Notes: generated by a model not told the origin, from the sequence alone. A DNA stretch of 64,000 bases from Clostridia bacterium (GCA_900771345.1 CAAGNQ010000045.1:68228-132227), one strand, 5' to 3'. Shown: positions 26,003 to 35,807, counted from the stretch's first letter. Translations and numbers: made by a program.

Positions 26003-26644
26003 TTACACCTTATAGTAAGAAAGTTTCTTTTCAAGATAGCCGAAAAGAAGTGTTAAAATACCTACAAAAACAAGATAAAACGCGCCCGTATAGAATACCG
26101 GCCAAATAAACCCTTTTGCCGCCCAGTCTTGTGCGTTTTTAAGTATTTCTGCAACGATAATAACACGGGCTAAAGAGGTGTCTTTAACAAGCGTGATAAC
26201 CTCGTTACTCATAGGCGCTAAGATTCGCTTAATAACTTGCAAAAGCACTATTTTTGAGAAGATTTGACCCTTTGTCATACCCAAAACTTCGCCAGCCTCG
26301 TATTGACCTTTGGTGATAGACTCTATGCCACCACGATAAATTTCTGCAAAATAGCAGGCGTAGTTTATAACGAACGCCACGATAACTGCAATAAATCTCG
26401 GCATAACAGGTAGAGAAAATACTAGAGCAGGCCCGTAGAAAATAATAATTACTTGGAGCATCAAAGGCGTTCCTCTAACCACCCAAATAAGAAGTCTTAT
26501 AACCAACTTTAACGGCTTAAACTTGCTCATAGCCCCAAATGCTATTAAAAGCCCTAAAGGGAGAGCAAGCGCCAAAGTCAATAGAAAGATTAAGCAGGTA
26601 TTGCCAAAACCTTCAAGTAAATTTAAGGTTATTTCTAAAAACAT
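26003..26644 (-). CDS. Polar amino acid ABC transporter permease
   Basis: A 213-residue permease of the HisM family with about five membrane segments and the EAA-type loop EAGEVLGMTKGQIFSKIVL that docks to the ATPase. The typical ending NEVITLVKDTSLARVI is present. It lies between the ATPase and binding-protein genes with gaps of 2 and 11 bp. Confidence 0.94.
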   Translation of the reverse strand: MFLEITLNLLEGFGNTCLIFLLTLALALPLGLLIAFGAMSKFKPLKLVIRLLIWVVRGTPLMLQVIIIFYGPALVFSLPVMPRFIAVIVAFVINYACYFAEIYRGGIESITKGQYEAGEVLGMTKGQIFSKIVLLQVIKRILAPMSNEVITLVKDTSLARVIIVAEILKNAQDWAAKGFIWPVFYTGAFYLVFVGILTLLFGYLEKKLSYYKV

Positions 26645-26655
26645 ATTTTACCGTA

Positions 26656-27426
26656 TTATCCGAAGTATTTTTCTTGTAGTTCAGTAAACAATCCGTTAGT
26701 TTTGCTCATTTTAACGAACAAATCGAATGCTTTTGCAAGACCAGCGTCTGATTTTCTAAATGCAACGCCGAAGTCTTCGTTTTCAAACCCAACGTCAACT
26801 AAAGTCAAATTAGCATAGTCAGTTCCTTCGCCAACTAAAACTTGAGCCATCAATAGGTCGATAATAGCAATCTCAGATGCGCCTGACGCAACTTCCATAA
26901 GAGTATCTTTTTGAGCAGTAGCCGTATTAATTTTAGCGTCGTCATAGTTTAAGCCTTGCAAAACTTTGTGTCCAGCAGACTCGGTTTCTACTGCAACGCT
27001 AGAAGCAGTTAGAACTGACGTAGCATCTGTGTACTTTGACGCGTTTTCTGCTAGGCAAACAACAACTTGCTTGTTGTTTAAGTATGGAGCAGAAACGGCA
27101 GTCTTTTCCTTTGCCTCTTCAGTAATGGTCATTCCGTTCCAAATAACGTCAATATTCTTGCTTTTTAAATCGATAAACTTATTGCTCCATTCGATTTCAA
27201 CGAAATCAGCCTCAACGCCGATTTCTTGGCAGAAAGCCTTAGCAAGTTCAGTGTCAAACCCAACGAATTCGCCGTTTTCCGTGTAGTTCATAGGCTTGTA
27301 GATAGTATAACCGATAGTAAGTTTTCCATCGGTAATTCCAGACTCGTCGTTAGAGCAAGCTGTTAAACCAAAACAAGCAGTAAGCGCGATTAACGCTGTT
27401 AAAAAAAGTGTAACAATCTTTTTCAT
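26656..27426 (-). CDS. Amino acid ABC transporter substrate-binding lipoprotein
   Basis: A 256-residue family 3 solute-binding protein. The signal peptide ends in the lipobox LTAC near residue 20, so it is a membrane-anchored lipoprotein. KLTIGYTIYKPMNY, GFDTELAKAFCQEIG and WNGMTITEEAKEK are typical of polar amino-acid binders. ATG 27426 follows AGGAG and matches the start of the signal peptide; the longer frame to 27456 is rejected. First gene of the ABC operon. Confidence 0.94.
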   Translation of the reverse strand: MKKIVTLFLTALIALTACFGLTACSNDESGITDGKLTIGYTIYKPMNYTENGEFVGFDTELAKAFCQEIGVEADFVEIEWSNKFIDLKSKNIDVIWNGMTITEEAKEKTAVSAPYLNNKQVVVCLAENASKYTDATSVLTASSVAVETESAGHKVLQGLNYDDAKINTATAQKDTLMEVASGASEIAIIDLLMAQVLVGEGTDYANLTLVDVGFENEDFGVAFRKSDAGLAKAFDLFVKMSKTNGLFTELQEKYFG

Positions 27427-27463
27427 AATAAAAAGTTCTCCTAAAAAATATTTCACTTTATCT

Positions 27464-27515
27464 CTTTATCGTGATAAAGCAATATCATTATACTTTATTG
27501 CGCTAAAGAAGTAAA
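27464..27515 (-). promoter_or_regulatory. Promoter and palindromic operator candidate of the ABC operon
   Basis: On the minus strand TTTACT (27510-27515) and TATAAT (27487-27492) are 17 bp apart. Just downstream, around the expected transcript start, lies the perfect palindrome CTTTATCGTGATAAAG on the plus strand (27464-27479), a good position for a repressor. A further TTTATC half-site is next to it. Confidence 0.65.
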
Positions 27516-27600
27516 GCGTTTTTAACAACATTTTAAAAATTCTTTAAAAATAGAAAATTGTCAAGTATTTATGACAAACATAATATATATATAATGCTAT

Positions 27601-27638
27601 AAAAAAAAATAAAGGCACACTCTTTTGAGTGCGCCTTT
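27601..27638 (-). terminator. Terminator of nifJ
   Basis: The stem AAAGGCGCACTC/GAGTGTGCCTTT on the minus strand is followed by a run of nine Ts. Confidence 0.9.
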
Positions 27639-27656
27639 AACTATTTTGCTTAACTA

Positions 27657-30600
27657 TTAGTCGTTTTTAGCAAGGTTTTTATAAGACTCAAGTCTATACT
27701 TACTGTCAGCCTCTGTCTTTTCAAAGAGTTTTTCAGCAGTTTCAGGGCGAGCCTTCATAAGTGAAGCGTATCTAGTTTCGCCGAGCAAGAATGCCTTATA
27801 GTCACCCGTTGGCTCTTTGCTATCGAGAGTGAAAGGATTCTTACCCTCGTCGATATTATCAGGATTGTACCTGTAAAGATGCCAGTAGCCACAATCAACA
27901 GCCTTTTTCTCTTCGTCTTGAGATTTAGCCATATTAATACCGTGGTTGATACAAGGAGCATAACAGATGATAAGTGATGGTCCGTCGTATTTTTCAGCCT
28001 CAATGAGAGCGTTCATAAGTTGTTGCTTATTAGAGCCCATAGCGCATTGAGCAACGTAAACGTAACCGTAACTCATAGCCATCATGCCAAGGTCTTTTTT
28101 CTTAACTCTCTTACCTGCTGCTGCAAATTTTGCAACCGAGCCTGTAGGAGTAGATTTAGAAGCCTGACCACCCGTGTTAGAGTAAACTTCAGTATCAAGA
28201 ACTAAAACGTTAACGTTTTCGCCTGATGCTAGAACGTGGTCAAGACCACCGTAACCGATATCGTAAGCCCAGCCGTCGCCACCGAAAATCCAAATAGATG
28301 GTTTAACTAAGCAGTCGAGATTTGTTTTAATATAATCGAGCCCGTCAGCAGTTTCTTTTGCTATAGCCTCTTTAACGAGGTTAGCGGCAATCTTAGATTT
28401 TTCAGCGTCGTTTTTATCGCTAATCCAAGTTTCAAAAGCAAGTTTAGTTTGTGCGCTAACCTTATCCATTGAAGCGAGCATATCTTCTTCGATTTTAGCA
28501 CGGCGAGCCTTCATAGCAAGATTCATACCGTAACCAAACTCTGCGTTATCTTCAAATAAACTGTTAGCCCAAGCAGGACCTTTGCCTTCTTTGTTAGTAG
28601 TGTAAGGACAGGTTGGAGCAGAGCCACCGTAGATAGAAGAACAACCGGTTGCGTTAGCAACAATCATTCTGTCGCCGAAAAGTTGAGTAACAACTTTAAC
28701 GTAAGGTGTTTCGCCACAGCCAGCGCAAGCGCCAGAGAACTCGAATAGAGGCTTTTTAAATCCAACGCCCTTAACGGTTGAAGGTTTACAGCCAGGGCAA
28801 GCAGAAAGGTCAACTTCAGGAAGTTTTTCGCTAAACTCGTAGTTTACCTTTTCTTCCTCAACGATACTTCCAAATGGAACCATTGTTAAGGCTTTTTCTT
28901 TAGAAGGGCAGATGTCGGCACAAACGCCACAACCCATGCAATCTAGTGGTGAAACTTGCATTCTGTATTCATAACCCTTGTTACCAATCATTGCCTTAGT
29001 TACGAAAGAAATAGGTTTTTCGCTATTTTCAGCAATAACTGCTGGTCTAATACAAGCGTGAGGACAAACGAACGCACATTGGTTACATTGAATACATTTT
29101 GTTTCATCCCACTTTGGAACGTTAACTGCAACGCCACGCTTTTCGTATTTTGTTGTACCCGTTGGAACGGTTCCGTCAGGATTAAATGCAGAAGAAGGAA
29201 GTTTATCGCCCTCTAAAGCAAGGATAGGATGAACGATTTCCTTAAAGTATTTATTATCAGCAACGTCAGCCATTGGAGCGCCCGTTTCAGTAGTCTTCCA
29301 AGACTCAGGAACGACAATCTTAACGAGGTTAGAAGCGGCAGAGTCAATAGCGTTATAGTTCATTTGAACGATAGCGTCACCCTTCTTGCTGAATGACTTA
29401 TAAGCCATTTTCTTCATATAGTCAACAGCCTGTTCGTAAGGGATAATATTAGCAACCTTAAAGAAAGCAGATTGCAAAATGGTGTTCGTTCTTCCGCGAA
29501 GTCCGAGTTCAGAAGCAATCTTAATAGCGTCGATAACGTAAAGAGAAATATTTTTGTTTGCAATATCGCGTTTAACGAAAGCAGGTAGAACGTCCTCTAA
29601 TTCTTCAGCAGTTTTAGCAGAAGTGTTGAAGAGGAAAGTTCCGTTTTCTTTGATATCCCCCGTCATATTGTAACGAGTGATATAAGATGGGTTTGAACAT
29701 TGAACGAAATCAGCAGCGTCGATTAGATAAGCAGACTGAATCTTCGTGTCGCCAAAACGGAGGTGAGAAACGGTTATACCACCCGACTTTTTAGAGTCGT
29801 AGAAGAAGTAACCTTGAACGAACTTATCAGTATGGTCACCGATAATCTTAATAGAGTTCTTGTTAGCACCAACCGTACCGTCAGAGCCAAGCCCCCAGAA
29901 CTTACAAGAAATAGTGCCGGTAGGAGCCGCGTCGTATTTTTCACTAAAGTCCAAAGAGGTGTTAGTAATATCGTCGTAAATACCAACGGTGAAATGATTT
30001 TTAGGCTCTTTTTGTTCGAGGTTTTTATAAACGGCGTAAATCATAGAAGGATTAAACTCCTTGCTACCAAGCCCGTATCTACCACCAACAACTTTAATAT
30101 CCGTCATACCCTTTTCAAGAAGAGCAGAGCAAACGTCAAGATATAAAGGCTCGCCGAGTGAGCCTGCCTCTTTAGTTCTGTCAAGCACTGCAATCTTCTT
30201 AACCGTTTTAGGAAGAGCGTTTACGAAATAATCAATAGCGAACGGACGATATAGTCTAACCTTTAATAGACCAACCTTGTGCCCTTCGGCATTCATTTTA
30301 TTAATAGTTTCTTCAACAGCGTCAGCACCACTACCCATTAGAACAACAACGTTCTCAGCGTCAGGTGCACCAACGTAATCGAAAAGATGATAATTTCTGC
30401 CGGTAAGTTTATTAACCTTTTCCATCATCTGTTCAACGATTTGAGGTGTAGCCTCGTAATACTTATTAGCCGTTTCTCTGTTTTGGAAATAAATATCAGA
30501 GTTTTGAGCAGTACCCTTTTGAACAGGGTGTTCAGGGTTAAGTGCTCTTGCCCTAAAGTCCTCAATATCCTTAAAGTCAACGAGTGCTTTCATATCTTCG

Positions 30601-31157
30601 TAATCGATAACGTCAATCTTAGAAACCTCGTGGCTAGTTCTAAATCCGTCAAAGAAATGAAGGAAAGGAACTTTTGCTTTTAAGGTAGAAAGATGAGCAA
30701 CGAGTGCTAGGTCCATAACCTCTTGAACAGAGTTAGAAGCAAGCATAGCAAAACCCGTTTGACGGCAAGCCATAACGTCAGCATGGTCACCGAAAATATT
30801 AAGCGAGTGAGCAGCAAGCGCTCTTGCAGAAACGTGGAAAACAGTCGGCAAAAGTTCGCCGGCAATTTTATACATATTAGGAATCATAAGTAGCAAGCCT
30901 TGACTTGCAGTATAAGTTGTGGTTAAAGCGCCGGCAATAAGCGAGCCGTGAACAGCACCGGCAGCGCCACCCTCAGATTGCATTTCAGCAAGACGGAGAG
31001 GAGTGCCGAACATATTCACCCTGCCGTTAGCAGCCCATTCGTCTGCAACTTCAGCCATAGGGGAAGAAGGCGTAATCGGGAAGATTGCGGCAACTTCAGA
31101 AAAGGCGTAGGCAACGTGACTGGCAGCAGTATTGCCGTCTATCGTTAATTTTTTCAT
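27657..31157 (-). CDS. nifJ: Pyruvate:ferredoxin (flavodoxin) oxidoreductase
   Basis: Single-chain homodimeric enzyme of 1166 residues that converts pyruvate and CoA to acetyl-CoA, CO2 and reduced ferredoxin. The N-terminal pyruvate-binding domain has PITPSSPMAE. Two 4Fe-4S motifs (CIQCNQCAFVCPH and CMGCGVCADICPS) lie near residues 690-760. The C-terminal thiamine-diphosphate domain has CAGCGETPY and GDGWAYDIGYGG with YSNTGGQ. It is the central energy-metabolism enzyme of a fermenting anaerobe and the likely source of reduced ferredoxin for other proteins in this window. Confidence 0.98.
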   Translation of the reverse strand: MKKLTIDGNTAASHVAYAFSEVAAIFPITPSSPMAEVADEWAANGRVNMFGTPLRLAEMQSEGGAAGAVHGSLIAGALTTTYTASQGLLLMIPNMYKIAGELLPTVFHVSARALAAHSLNIFGDHADVMACRQTGFAMLASNSVQEVMDLALVAHLSTLKAKVPFLHFFDGFRTSHEVSKIDVIDYEDMKALVDFKDIEDFRARALNPEHPVQKGTAQNSDIYFQNRETANKYYEATPQIVEQMMEKVNKLTGRNYHLFDYVGAPDAENVVVLMGSGADAVEETINKMNAEGHKVGLLKVRLYRPFAIDYFVNALPKTVKKIAVLDRTKEAGSLGEPLYLDVCSALLEKGMTDIKVVGGRYGLGSKEFNPSMIYAVYKNLEQKEPKNHFTVGIYDDITNTSLDFSEKYDAAPTGTISCKFWGLGSDGTVGANKNSIKIIGDHTDKFVQGYFFYDSKKSGGITVSHLRFGDTKIQSAYLIDAADFVQCSNPSYITRYNMTGDIKENGTFLFNTSAKTAEELEDVLPAFVKRDIANKNISLYVIDAIKIASELGLRGRTNTILQSAFFKVANIIPYEQAVDYMKKMAYKSFSKKGDAIVQMNYNAIDSAASNLVKIVVPESWKTTETGAPMADVADNKYFKEIVHPILALEGDKLPSSAFNPDGTVPTGTTKYEKRGVAVNVPKWDETKCIQCNQCAFVCPHACIRPAVIAENSEKPISFVTKAMIGNKGYEYRMQVSPLDCMGCGVCADICPSKEKALTMVPFGSIVEEEKVNYEFSEKLPEVDLSACPGCKPSTVKGVGFKKPLFEFSGACAGCGETPYVKVVTQLFGDRMIVANATGCSSIYGGSAPTCPYTTNKEGKGPAWANSLFEDNAEFGYGMNLAMKARRAKIEEDMLASMDKVSAQTKLAFETWISDKNDAEKSKIAANLVKEAIAKETADGLDYIKTNLDCLVKPSIWIFGGDGWAYDIGYGGLDHVLASGENVNVLVLDTEVYSNTGGQASKSTPTGSVAKFAAAGKRVKKKDLGMMAMSYGYVYVAQCAMGSNKQQLMNALIEAEKYDGPSLIICYAPCINHGINMAKSQDEEKKAVDCGYWHLYRYNPDNIDEGKNPFTLDSKEPTGDYKAFLLGETRYASLMKARPETAEKLFEKTEADSKYRLESYKNLAKND

Positions 31158-31202
31158 AGTTTGTCCTCCATAAATATATTGTTAATTCTTTATAACATAT
31201 CT

Positions 31203-31231
31203 ATTATAACCATCTAAAACCAAATAGTCAA
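31203..31231 (-). promoter_or_regulatory. Promoter of nifJ
   Basis: Minus-strand TTGACT (31226-31231) and TATAAT (31203-31208) are 17 bp apart; GGAGGA precedes the nifJ start. Confidence 0.85.
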
Positions 31232-31385
31232 TGCAAATCGAAAAATATTTTGTAAAATTTAACTTAAAAAACAAGTTATCTAGCGATAGTTTATTATTAT
31301 GCTTGTAAAATTCTGTCGGGTTTGGTATAATAACTAATTAGAGAATAAAATCACAATTAAAAAATCTTTCAAAAAAGGTCAAACA

Positions 31386-32219
31386 ATGTCAATAATAAAA
31401 CTAGAAAAAGTCAGTTTTTCTTACGACAAAAATAATCCAGTTATAAAAAACCTTTCGCTCACCGTTGAAGAGGGTGAACACGTCGCTATAATCGGGCATA
31501 ATGGCAGTGGCAAAAGCACGCTTGCCAAACTTTTTAACGCGCTCGTTGTTGCTGATGAAGGGCAAGTGGTTATCGACGGGAAAAACGTTAACGAAAAAGA
31601 AAATATTTTTGAGATTAGAAAGACGGTTGGAGTTGTTTTTCAAAACCCTGACAATCAGTTAATTGCCTCAATCGTTGAGGACGACGTGGCGTTTGGCCCT
31701 GAAAATTTAGGCATTAATAGGCAGGAAATCGGAAAGAGAATAGACTTTGCGCTATCTTCGGTAAACATGCAAGAATTTCGCCATTCTTCGCCAAAGAGAT
31801 TATCAGGTGGGCAAAAGCAGAGAATAGCAATCGCTGGAGTTTTAGCGCTAAAGCCTAAAGTTTTGGTGCTTGACGAATCGACTGCTATGCTTGACCCTCA
31901 GGGCAGAAAAGAAGTGCTTAGCGTTGTGGAAGATTTAAATAATAAGGAAAGGGTTACGGTTATAAACATAACTCACTATATGGACGAGGTAGTTCGGGCT
32001 GACAAGGTCGTGGTTTTAAATGACGGCGAGGCAGTTATGGTTGGAACGCCTAAAGAAGTTTTTGCCGAGGCGAATAAAATAAAGGAATGTGGTTTAGAAC
32101 TCCCTCTTGCAAGAAAACTTGCCGATAGGCTTAAAAGCGAGGGGCTAAACATCTCGAAGAACGTCTTAACAGAGGACGACTTGGTGGAGGAATTATGCGC
32201 ATTGAAACGAAAAATCTAG
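31386..32219 (+). CDS. ecfA1: Energy-coupling factor transporter ATPase EcfA1
   Basis: A 277-residue ABC ATPase of the vitamin/cofactor ECF transporter. Walker A GHNGSGKST is near residue 36, the Q-loop FQNPDNQLIA is the ECF form, and the signature is LSGGQKQR with Walker B VLVLDEST. It energises uptake through shared S components, none of which is encoded here. It overlaps ecfA2 by 25 bp and starts the ecf-truA-rplM-rpsI block. Confidence 0.95.
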   Translation: MSIIKLEKVSFSYDKNNPVIKNLSLTVEEGEHVAIIGHNGSGKSTLAKLFNALVVADEGQVVIDGKNVNEKENIFEIRKTVGVVFQNPDNQLIASIVEDDVAFGPENLGINRQEIGKRIDFALSSVNMQEFRHSSPKRLSGGQKQRIAIAGVLALKPKVLVLDESTAMLDPQGRKEVLSVVEDLNNKERVTVINITHYMDEVVRADKVVVLNDGEAVMVGTPKEVFAEANKIKECGLELPLARKLADRLKSEGLNISKNVLTEDDLVEELCALKRKI

Positions 32220-33061
32220 TTTATTCGTACGAATCAGGCAAAAAGGACTCCTCGTCAGTTGCTTTAAACGGCGTTTCTCTCACTATTAACGAGGGAGAAT
32301 TTTTCGGTATTATCGGTCAGACGGGAAGTGGGAAATCAACGTTCGTTCAACACTTAAACGGGCTTATCAAACTCCAAAAAGGCTGTGGCGAAATTACTAT
32401 CGGTGAATACAATTTGTCACAAGATTATAACGCTAAAGAGTTAAGGTCTAAAATAGGAATGGTTTTTCAGTATCCTGAATACCAACTTTTTGCAGAAACG
32501 GTAAAAGAGGACGTGGCGTTCGGCTTAAAAAACTTTCACCCTAATCTTGCCGATAATGAGGTTGAAGAGAGGGTTAGGGAGGCTATTTCTTTAGTCGGGC
32601 TTGACTATGAAAAGATAAAGGACAGGTCGCCTTTTGAACTTTCAGGTGGGCAAAAACGAAGGGTGGCAATAGCAGGCGTTATAGTTTCAAAACCCGAAGT
32701 TTTAGTGCTTGACGAGCCTGCGGCAGGGCTTGACCCAAAAGGCAAAAAGGAGTTTTTGCAACTTTTAAAAAAACTTCATCAGACCTTTGTTAAAACTGTC
32801 GTTTTAGTGTCGCACGATATGAATATTATTTCTGGTTACTGCACAAGGGCAGGGGTTTTTTCAAAGGGTAAACTAATTGCAGTCGGTACTCCTAAAGAAA
32901 TTTTTGCCGATAAATCGGCTATGGAAAATTCAGGCCTATCTTTGCCGACGACTGCTTATATTCAATCAGCCTTAAAAGATAGGGGGATAAATATAGATAG
33001 CGACCTAACGGCTGACGATTTTATCAGCAAAATACTAAGAGAATTTAGGGGGGATAAATAA
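32195..33061 (+). CDS. ecfA2: Energy-coupling factor transporter ATPase EcfA2
   Basis: A 288-residue paralogue of EcfA1. Walker A is GQTGSGKST, the Q-loop FQYPEYQLFAETV is typical of EcfA2, and the signature is LSGGQKRR with Walker B VLVLDEPAAGLD. GGAGG precedes the ATG inside the end of ecfA1. It overlaps ecfT by one base. Confidence 0.95.
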   Translation: MRIETKNLVYSYESGKKDSSSVALNGVSLTINEGEFFGIIGQTGSGKSTFVQHLNGLIKLQKGCGEITIGEYNLSQDYNAKELRSKIGMVFQYPEYQLFAETVKEDVAFGLKNFHPNLADNEVEERVREAISLVGLDYEKIKDRSPFELSGGQKRRVAIAGVIVSKPEVLVLDEPAAGLDPKGKKEFLQLLKKLHQTFVKTVVLVSHDMNIISGYCTRAGVFSKGKLIAVGTPKEIFADKSAMENSGLSLPTTAYIQSALKDRGINIDSDLTADDFISKILREFRGDK

Positions 33062-33888
33062 TGAAAGACGTGACTTTCGGGCAGTATTATCCCATAAATT
33101 CTTTCGTTCACAAAATGGACGCAAGAGTTAAAATTTTGCTATCCATTGCCTATATCGTGGCAGTATTTATGGTAAAATCCTTTCATTTTCTTGGGTTTTT
33201 GGCTTGTTTTTTATTTGTAGTAATTGCAACGATTTTTTCAAAAGTGCCCTTTTTAAAAGTGCTTAAAAGCATAAAAGCCATTTTGTTTTTTATAGTTCTT
33301 TCGGCAATTTTGCAACTGTTTTTCAACAATGACGGCGAGGTGCTTTTAGACCTTTCGTTTATTAAAATCACAAATTTAGGCTTACTAAACGCAGGTTTTA
33401 TAATCGCAAGGATTTCGCTGGTGGTTTTAGGTGCGTCACTTTTGACTTATACTACTTCACCCGTTGAGATTGCCGATGGAATAGAGAGTTTACTTAAGCC
33501 GTTAAAATATATAAAATTTCCCGTTCACGAGTTTGCGCTCATTATGAGCATTGCTCTTCGCTTTATCCCTACTCTTCTCGACGAAACGGATAGGATTATA
33601 AAAGCACAAAAGGCAAGGGGTGCAGACTTTGAAAGTGGCAATATTTTTAAAAGGGCAAAAGCGCTAATTCCCGTGCTTATTCCACTATTAATTAGTTCTT
33701 TCCGTCGTGCAGACGAACTTGCCGACGCTATGGACGCAAGGTGTTATTCGGGGAGTAAAAATCGCACCAAATACAAAAAAATGAAACTTTCCTATCGTGA
33801 TTTTATCGGCACAATCTTTATGGCTGGGCTTATAGTCGGGGTGGTTTTCTTAAATAAATTTTACTTGTTTTTGACGGTGATATTATGA
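33061..33888 (+). CDS. ecfT: Energy-coupling factor transporter transmembrane protein EcfT
   Basis: A 275-residue membrane protein that couples the two ATPases to substrate-binding S components. About five to six membrane segments are visible. The coupling motif ARG appears in KAQKARGADF and again as DARCYSG near the C-terminus. It overlaps truA by 4 bp. Confidence 0.94.
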   Translation: MKDVTFGQYYPINSFVHKMDARVKILLSIAYIVAVFMVKSFHFLGFLACFLFVVIATIFSKVPFLKVLKSIKAILFFIVLSAILQLFFNNDGEVLLDLSFIKITNLGLLNAGFIIARISLVVLGASLLTYTTSPVEIADGIESLLKPLKYIKFPVHEFALIMSIALRFIPTLLDETDRIIKAQKARGADFESGNIFKRAKALIPVLIPLLISSFRRADELADAMDARCYSGSKNRTKYKKMKLSYRDFIGTIFMAGLIVGVVFLNKFYLFLTVIL

Positions 33889-34622
33889 GGGTAAAATTAA
33901 CTCTTTCTTACGACGGAACAAATTATAGTGGCTGGCAAGTTCAGCCAAACGGCGTTAAGACCGTGCAAGAGGTGTTAGAGAATGCCCTTTATGAAATTAC
34001 GGGCGAAAATATTAGGGTTATAGGCAGTGGGAGAACGGACGCAGGCGTTCACGCCGAAGGTCAGGTCGTGCACTTTGAAAGGCAAAAGGAAAATATTCCA
34101 CCGGAAAGATTTGCTAGGGCGCTAAACACCCTTTTGCCACCTGATATAAAGGTGCATTCAAGCGAGAGAGTTGCTGACGATTTTAATGCTAGAGGTAGTG
34201 CTAAACGAAAAAAATATCGTTATCAGTTTTATATTTCGCCTACCCCTCGTCCGTTAAAAGAAAGGTATTTCACTCAACTTGAAAAACAACCCGATTTGCA
34301 AAAGATGATAAAAGCCAAAGAACTTTTTATCGGAGAGCACGATTTTAAGGCTTTTTGTGCAAGTGGCTCGGAGGTAAAGAGTACGACTAGGAAGATATTT
34401 GACTTTGAGGTTGAGCAGACGGGAATGGACTTAATATTCACCGTTTGTGGCAACGGCTTTTTGTATAATATGGTGAGAATTATGGTCGGAACGCTTTTGG
34501 CTGTCGGTCAGGGCAGAATGACCGAAGAAGATATAAAGAGAATGCTAGAAAGTGGGCAAAGGGCGTACGGCGTGAAAACTATTTCGGCAAAAGGGCTGTT
34601 TTTAGAGAGGGTAGACTACTAG
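33885..34622 (+). CDS. truA: tRNA pseudouridine(38-40) synthase TruA
   Basis: A 245-residue enzyme. The catalytic motif GSGRTDAGVHA with its Asp is near residue 50, YDGTNYSGWQ is at the N-terminus and FLYNMVRIMVGTLL near residue 200. It is translationally coupled to ecfT by overlap. Confidence 0.95.
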   Translation: MRVKLTLSYDGTNYSGWQVQPNGVKTVQEVLENALYEITGENIRVIGSGRTDAGVHAEGQVVHFERQKENIPPERFARALNTLLPPDIKVHSSERVADDFNARGSAKRKKYRYQFYISPTPRPLKERYFTQLEKQPDLQKMIKAKELFIGEHDFKAFCASGSEVKSTTRKIFDFEVEQTGMDLIFTVCGNGFLYNMVRIMVGTLLAVGQGRMTEEDIKRMLESGQRAYGVKTISAKGLFLERVDY

Positions 34623-34733
34623 AGGATTAGTGGTTAAAAAAATTGACGGCACAATATATAGTGCCACCACTCATATTGAGGGGAAAAAGGGGTAAATAAA
34701 GGTCAAAATCTTTAAAAAAGGCGTGAAAATCGT

Positions 34734-34762
34734 TTGACAAAAATAACAAAATATTTTAATAT
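34734..34762 (+). promoter_or_regulatory. Promoter of rplM-rpsI
   Basis: TTGACA at 34734-34739 and TAATAT at 34757-34762 are 17 bp apart, in the 268-bp gap between truA and rplM. Confidence 0.75.
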
Positions 34763-34768
34763 ATTTAA

Positions 34769-34880
34769 GCGTTTATAAGGCGAAATTCGTGTTTTCGGGA
34801 TTAGCCCTCCCGTAAATCATTCGTATTCGTGTTGGAATGACTAACGGATTTTCCTAATAAAACTTTAACAATTTTAAGGA
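34769..34880 (+). promoter_or_regulatory. Ribosomal L13 leader (autoregulatory 5' UTR)
   Basis: The roughly 120-nt untranslated leader of rplM contains stem CGGGA/TCCCG and a second stem with CATT/AATG arms. Low-GC Gram-positives carry an L13 leader in this position that is thought to bind L13 for feedback control. The placement fits; I matched structure only by eye. Confidence 0.5.
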
Positions 34881-34890
34881 GAAAACTATT

Positions 34891-35322
34891 ATGAAGACTT
34901 ACATGGCACACGCAGATACAGTTGTAAGAAAGTGGTATGTAGTTGACGCTGAAGGTCTTGTTCTAGGAAGATTAGCATCAAAAGTTGCATCAATTCTTGC
35001 TGGAAAGAATAAGCCAACCTACACGCCAAACGTTGACACGGGTGACTTTGTTATAATCGTTAATTGCGACAAGGTTGTACTAACGGGTAAGAAACTTGAA
35101 AAGAAATATTACAGATATCATACAGGTCATATCGGAGGACTTAAGTCAATCCAATATAAAACTCTTATGATGAACAAGGCAGACGTTGCTGTTTACGAAG
35201 CAGTTAAAGGCATGCTTCCAAAGAACAGTTTAGGTCGTTCAATGCTAACTAAACTTAAGGTTTATAGGGGTGCTGAACACAATCATCAGGCTCAAAAACC
35301 AGAAGTTTTGAAGTTGGTGTAA
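34891..35322 (+). CDS. rplM: 50S ribosomal protein L13
   Basis: A 143-residue protein with the standard opening (RKWYVVDAEGLVLGRLAS), VDTGDFVIIVN and GMLPKNSLGRSM. AAGGAG precedes the ATG. It is followed 12 bp later by rpsI. Confidence 0.97.
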   Translation: MKTYMAHADTVVRKWYVVDAEGLVLGRLASKVASILAGKNKPTYTPNVDTGDFVIIVNCDKVVLTGKKLEKKYYRYHTGHIGGLKSIQYKTLMMNKADVAVYEAVKGMLPKNSLGRSMLTKLKVYRGAEHNHQAQKPEVLKLV

Positions 35323-35334
35323 TGAGGTGTAATT

Positions 35335-35748
35335 ATGGCAAAAGCAACAAGTAAAAAGAAAGTTCAATATTGGGGAACGGGAAGAAGAAAGAAGGCAATC
35401 GCAAGAGTACGTCTTCTCCCAGCAGGTGACGGCGCTATCGTTATCAACGGAAAGAGTCTTGACGAATATTTTGGTTTAGACACGCTAAAGTATATCGTTC
35501 GTCAACCATTAGCATTAGTAGACGCTCTCGCTAAGTATGACGTTGCAGTAAACGTTCACGGTGGTGGATTTACAGGTCAAGCAGGTGCAATCAGGCACGG
35601 TATCGCTCGTGCTCTTTTGCAGGCAGAACCTGAAACGAGAGGCGCGCTTAAGAAAGCAGGTTTCTTAACGAGAGATTCAAGAATGAAGGAAAGAAAGAAA
35701 TACGGCTTAAAGAAGGCTCGTCGTGCTCCACAATTCTCAAAGAGATAA
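35335..35748 (+). CDS. rpsI: 30S ribosomal protein S9
   Basis: A 137-residue protein with YWGTGRRKKAIARVRL, GGGFTGQAGAIRHGIARAL and the basic C-terminal tail RAPQFSKR that reaches the P site. Second gene of the rplM operon. Confidence 0.97.
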   Translation: MAKATSKKKVQYWGTGRRKKAIARVRLLPAGDGAIVINGKSLDEYFGLDTLKYIVRQPLALVDALAKYDVAVNVHGGGFTGQAGAIRHGIARALLQAEPETRGALKKAGFLTRDSRMKERKKYGLKKARRAPQFSKR

Positions 35749-35770
35749 TTTGTGCCTTACGGCAGTTATC

Positions 35771-35807
35771 AAAAACCCCGATTCCACAATGGTTTTCGGG
35801 GTTTTTT
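35771..35807 (+). terminator. Terminator after rpsI
   Basis: The stem AAAAACCCCGA/TCGGGGTTTTT is followed by a T-run. Confidence 0.9.

Noticed and set aside
28956..30683. Several plus-strand ORFs opposite nifJ
   Set aside because: They are antisense shadows of a well-defined 1166-residue enzyme and carry no protein motifs.
34623..34733. Terminator after truA
   Set aside because: GGCAC/GTGCC around AATATATA can pair near 34650, but no T-run follows.
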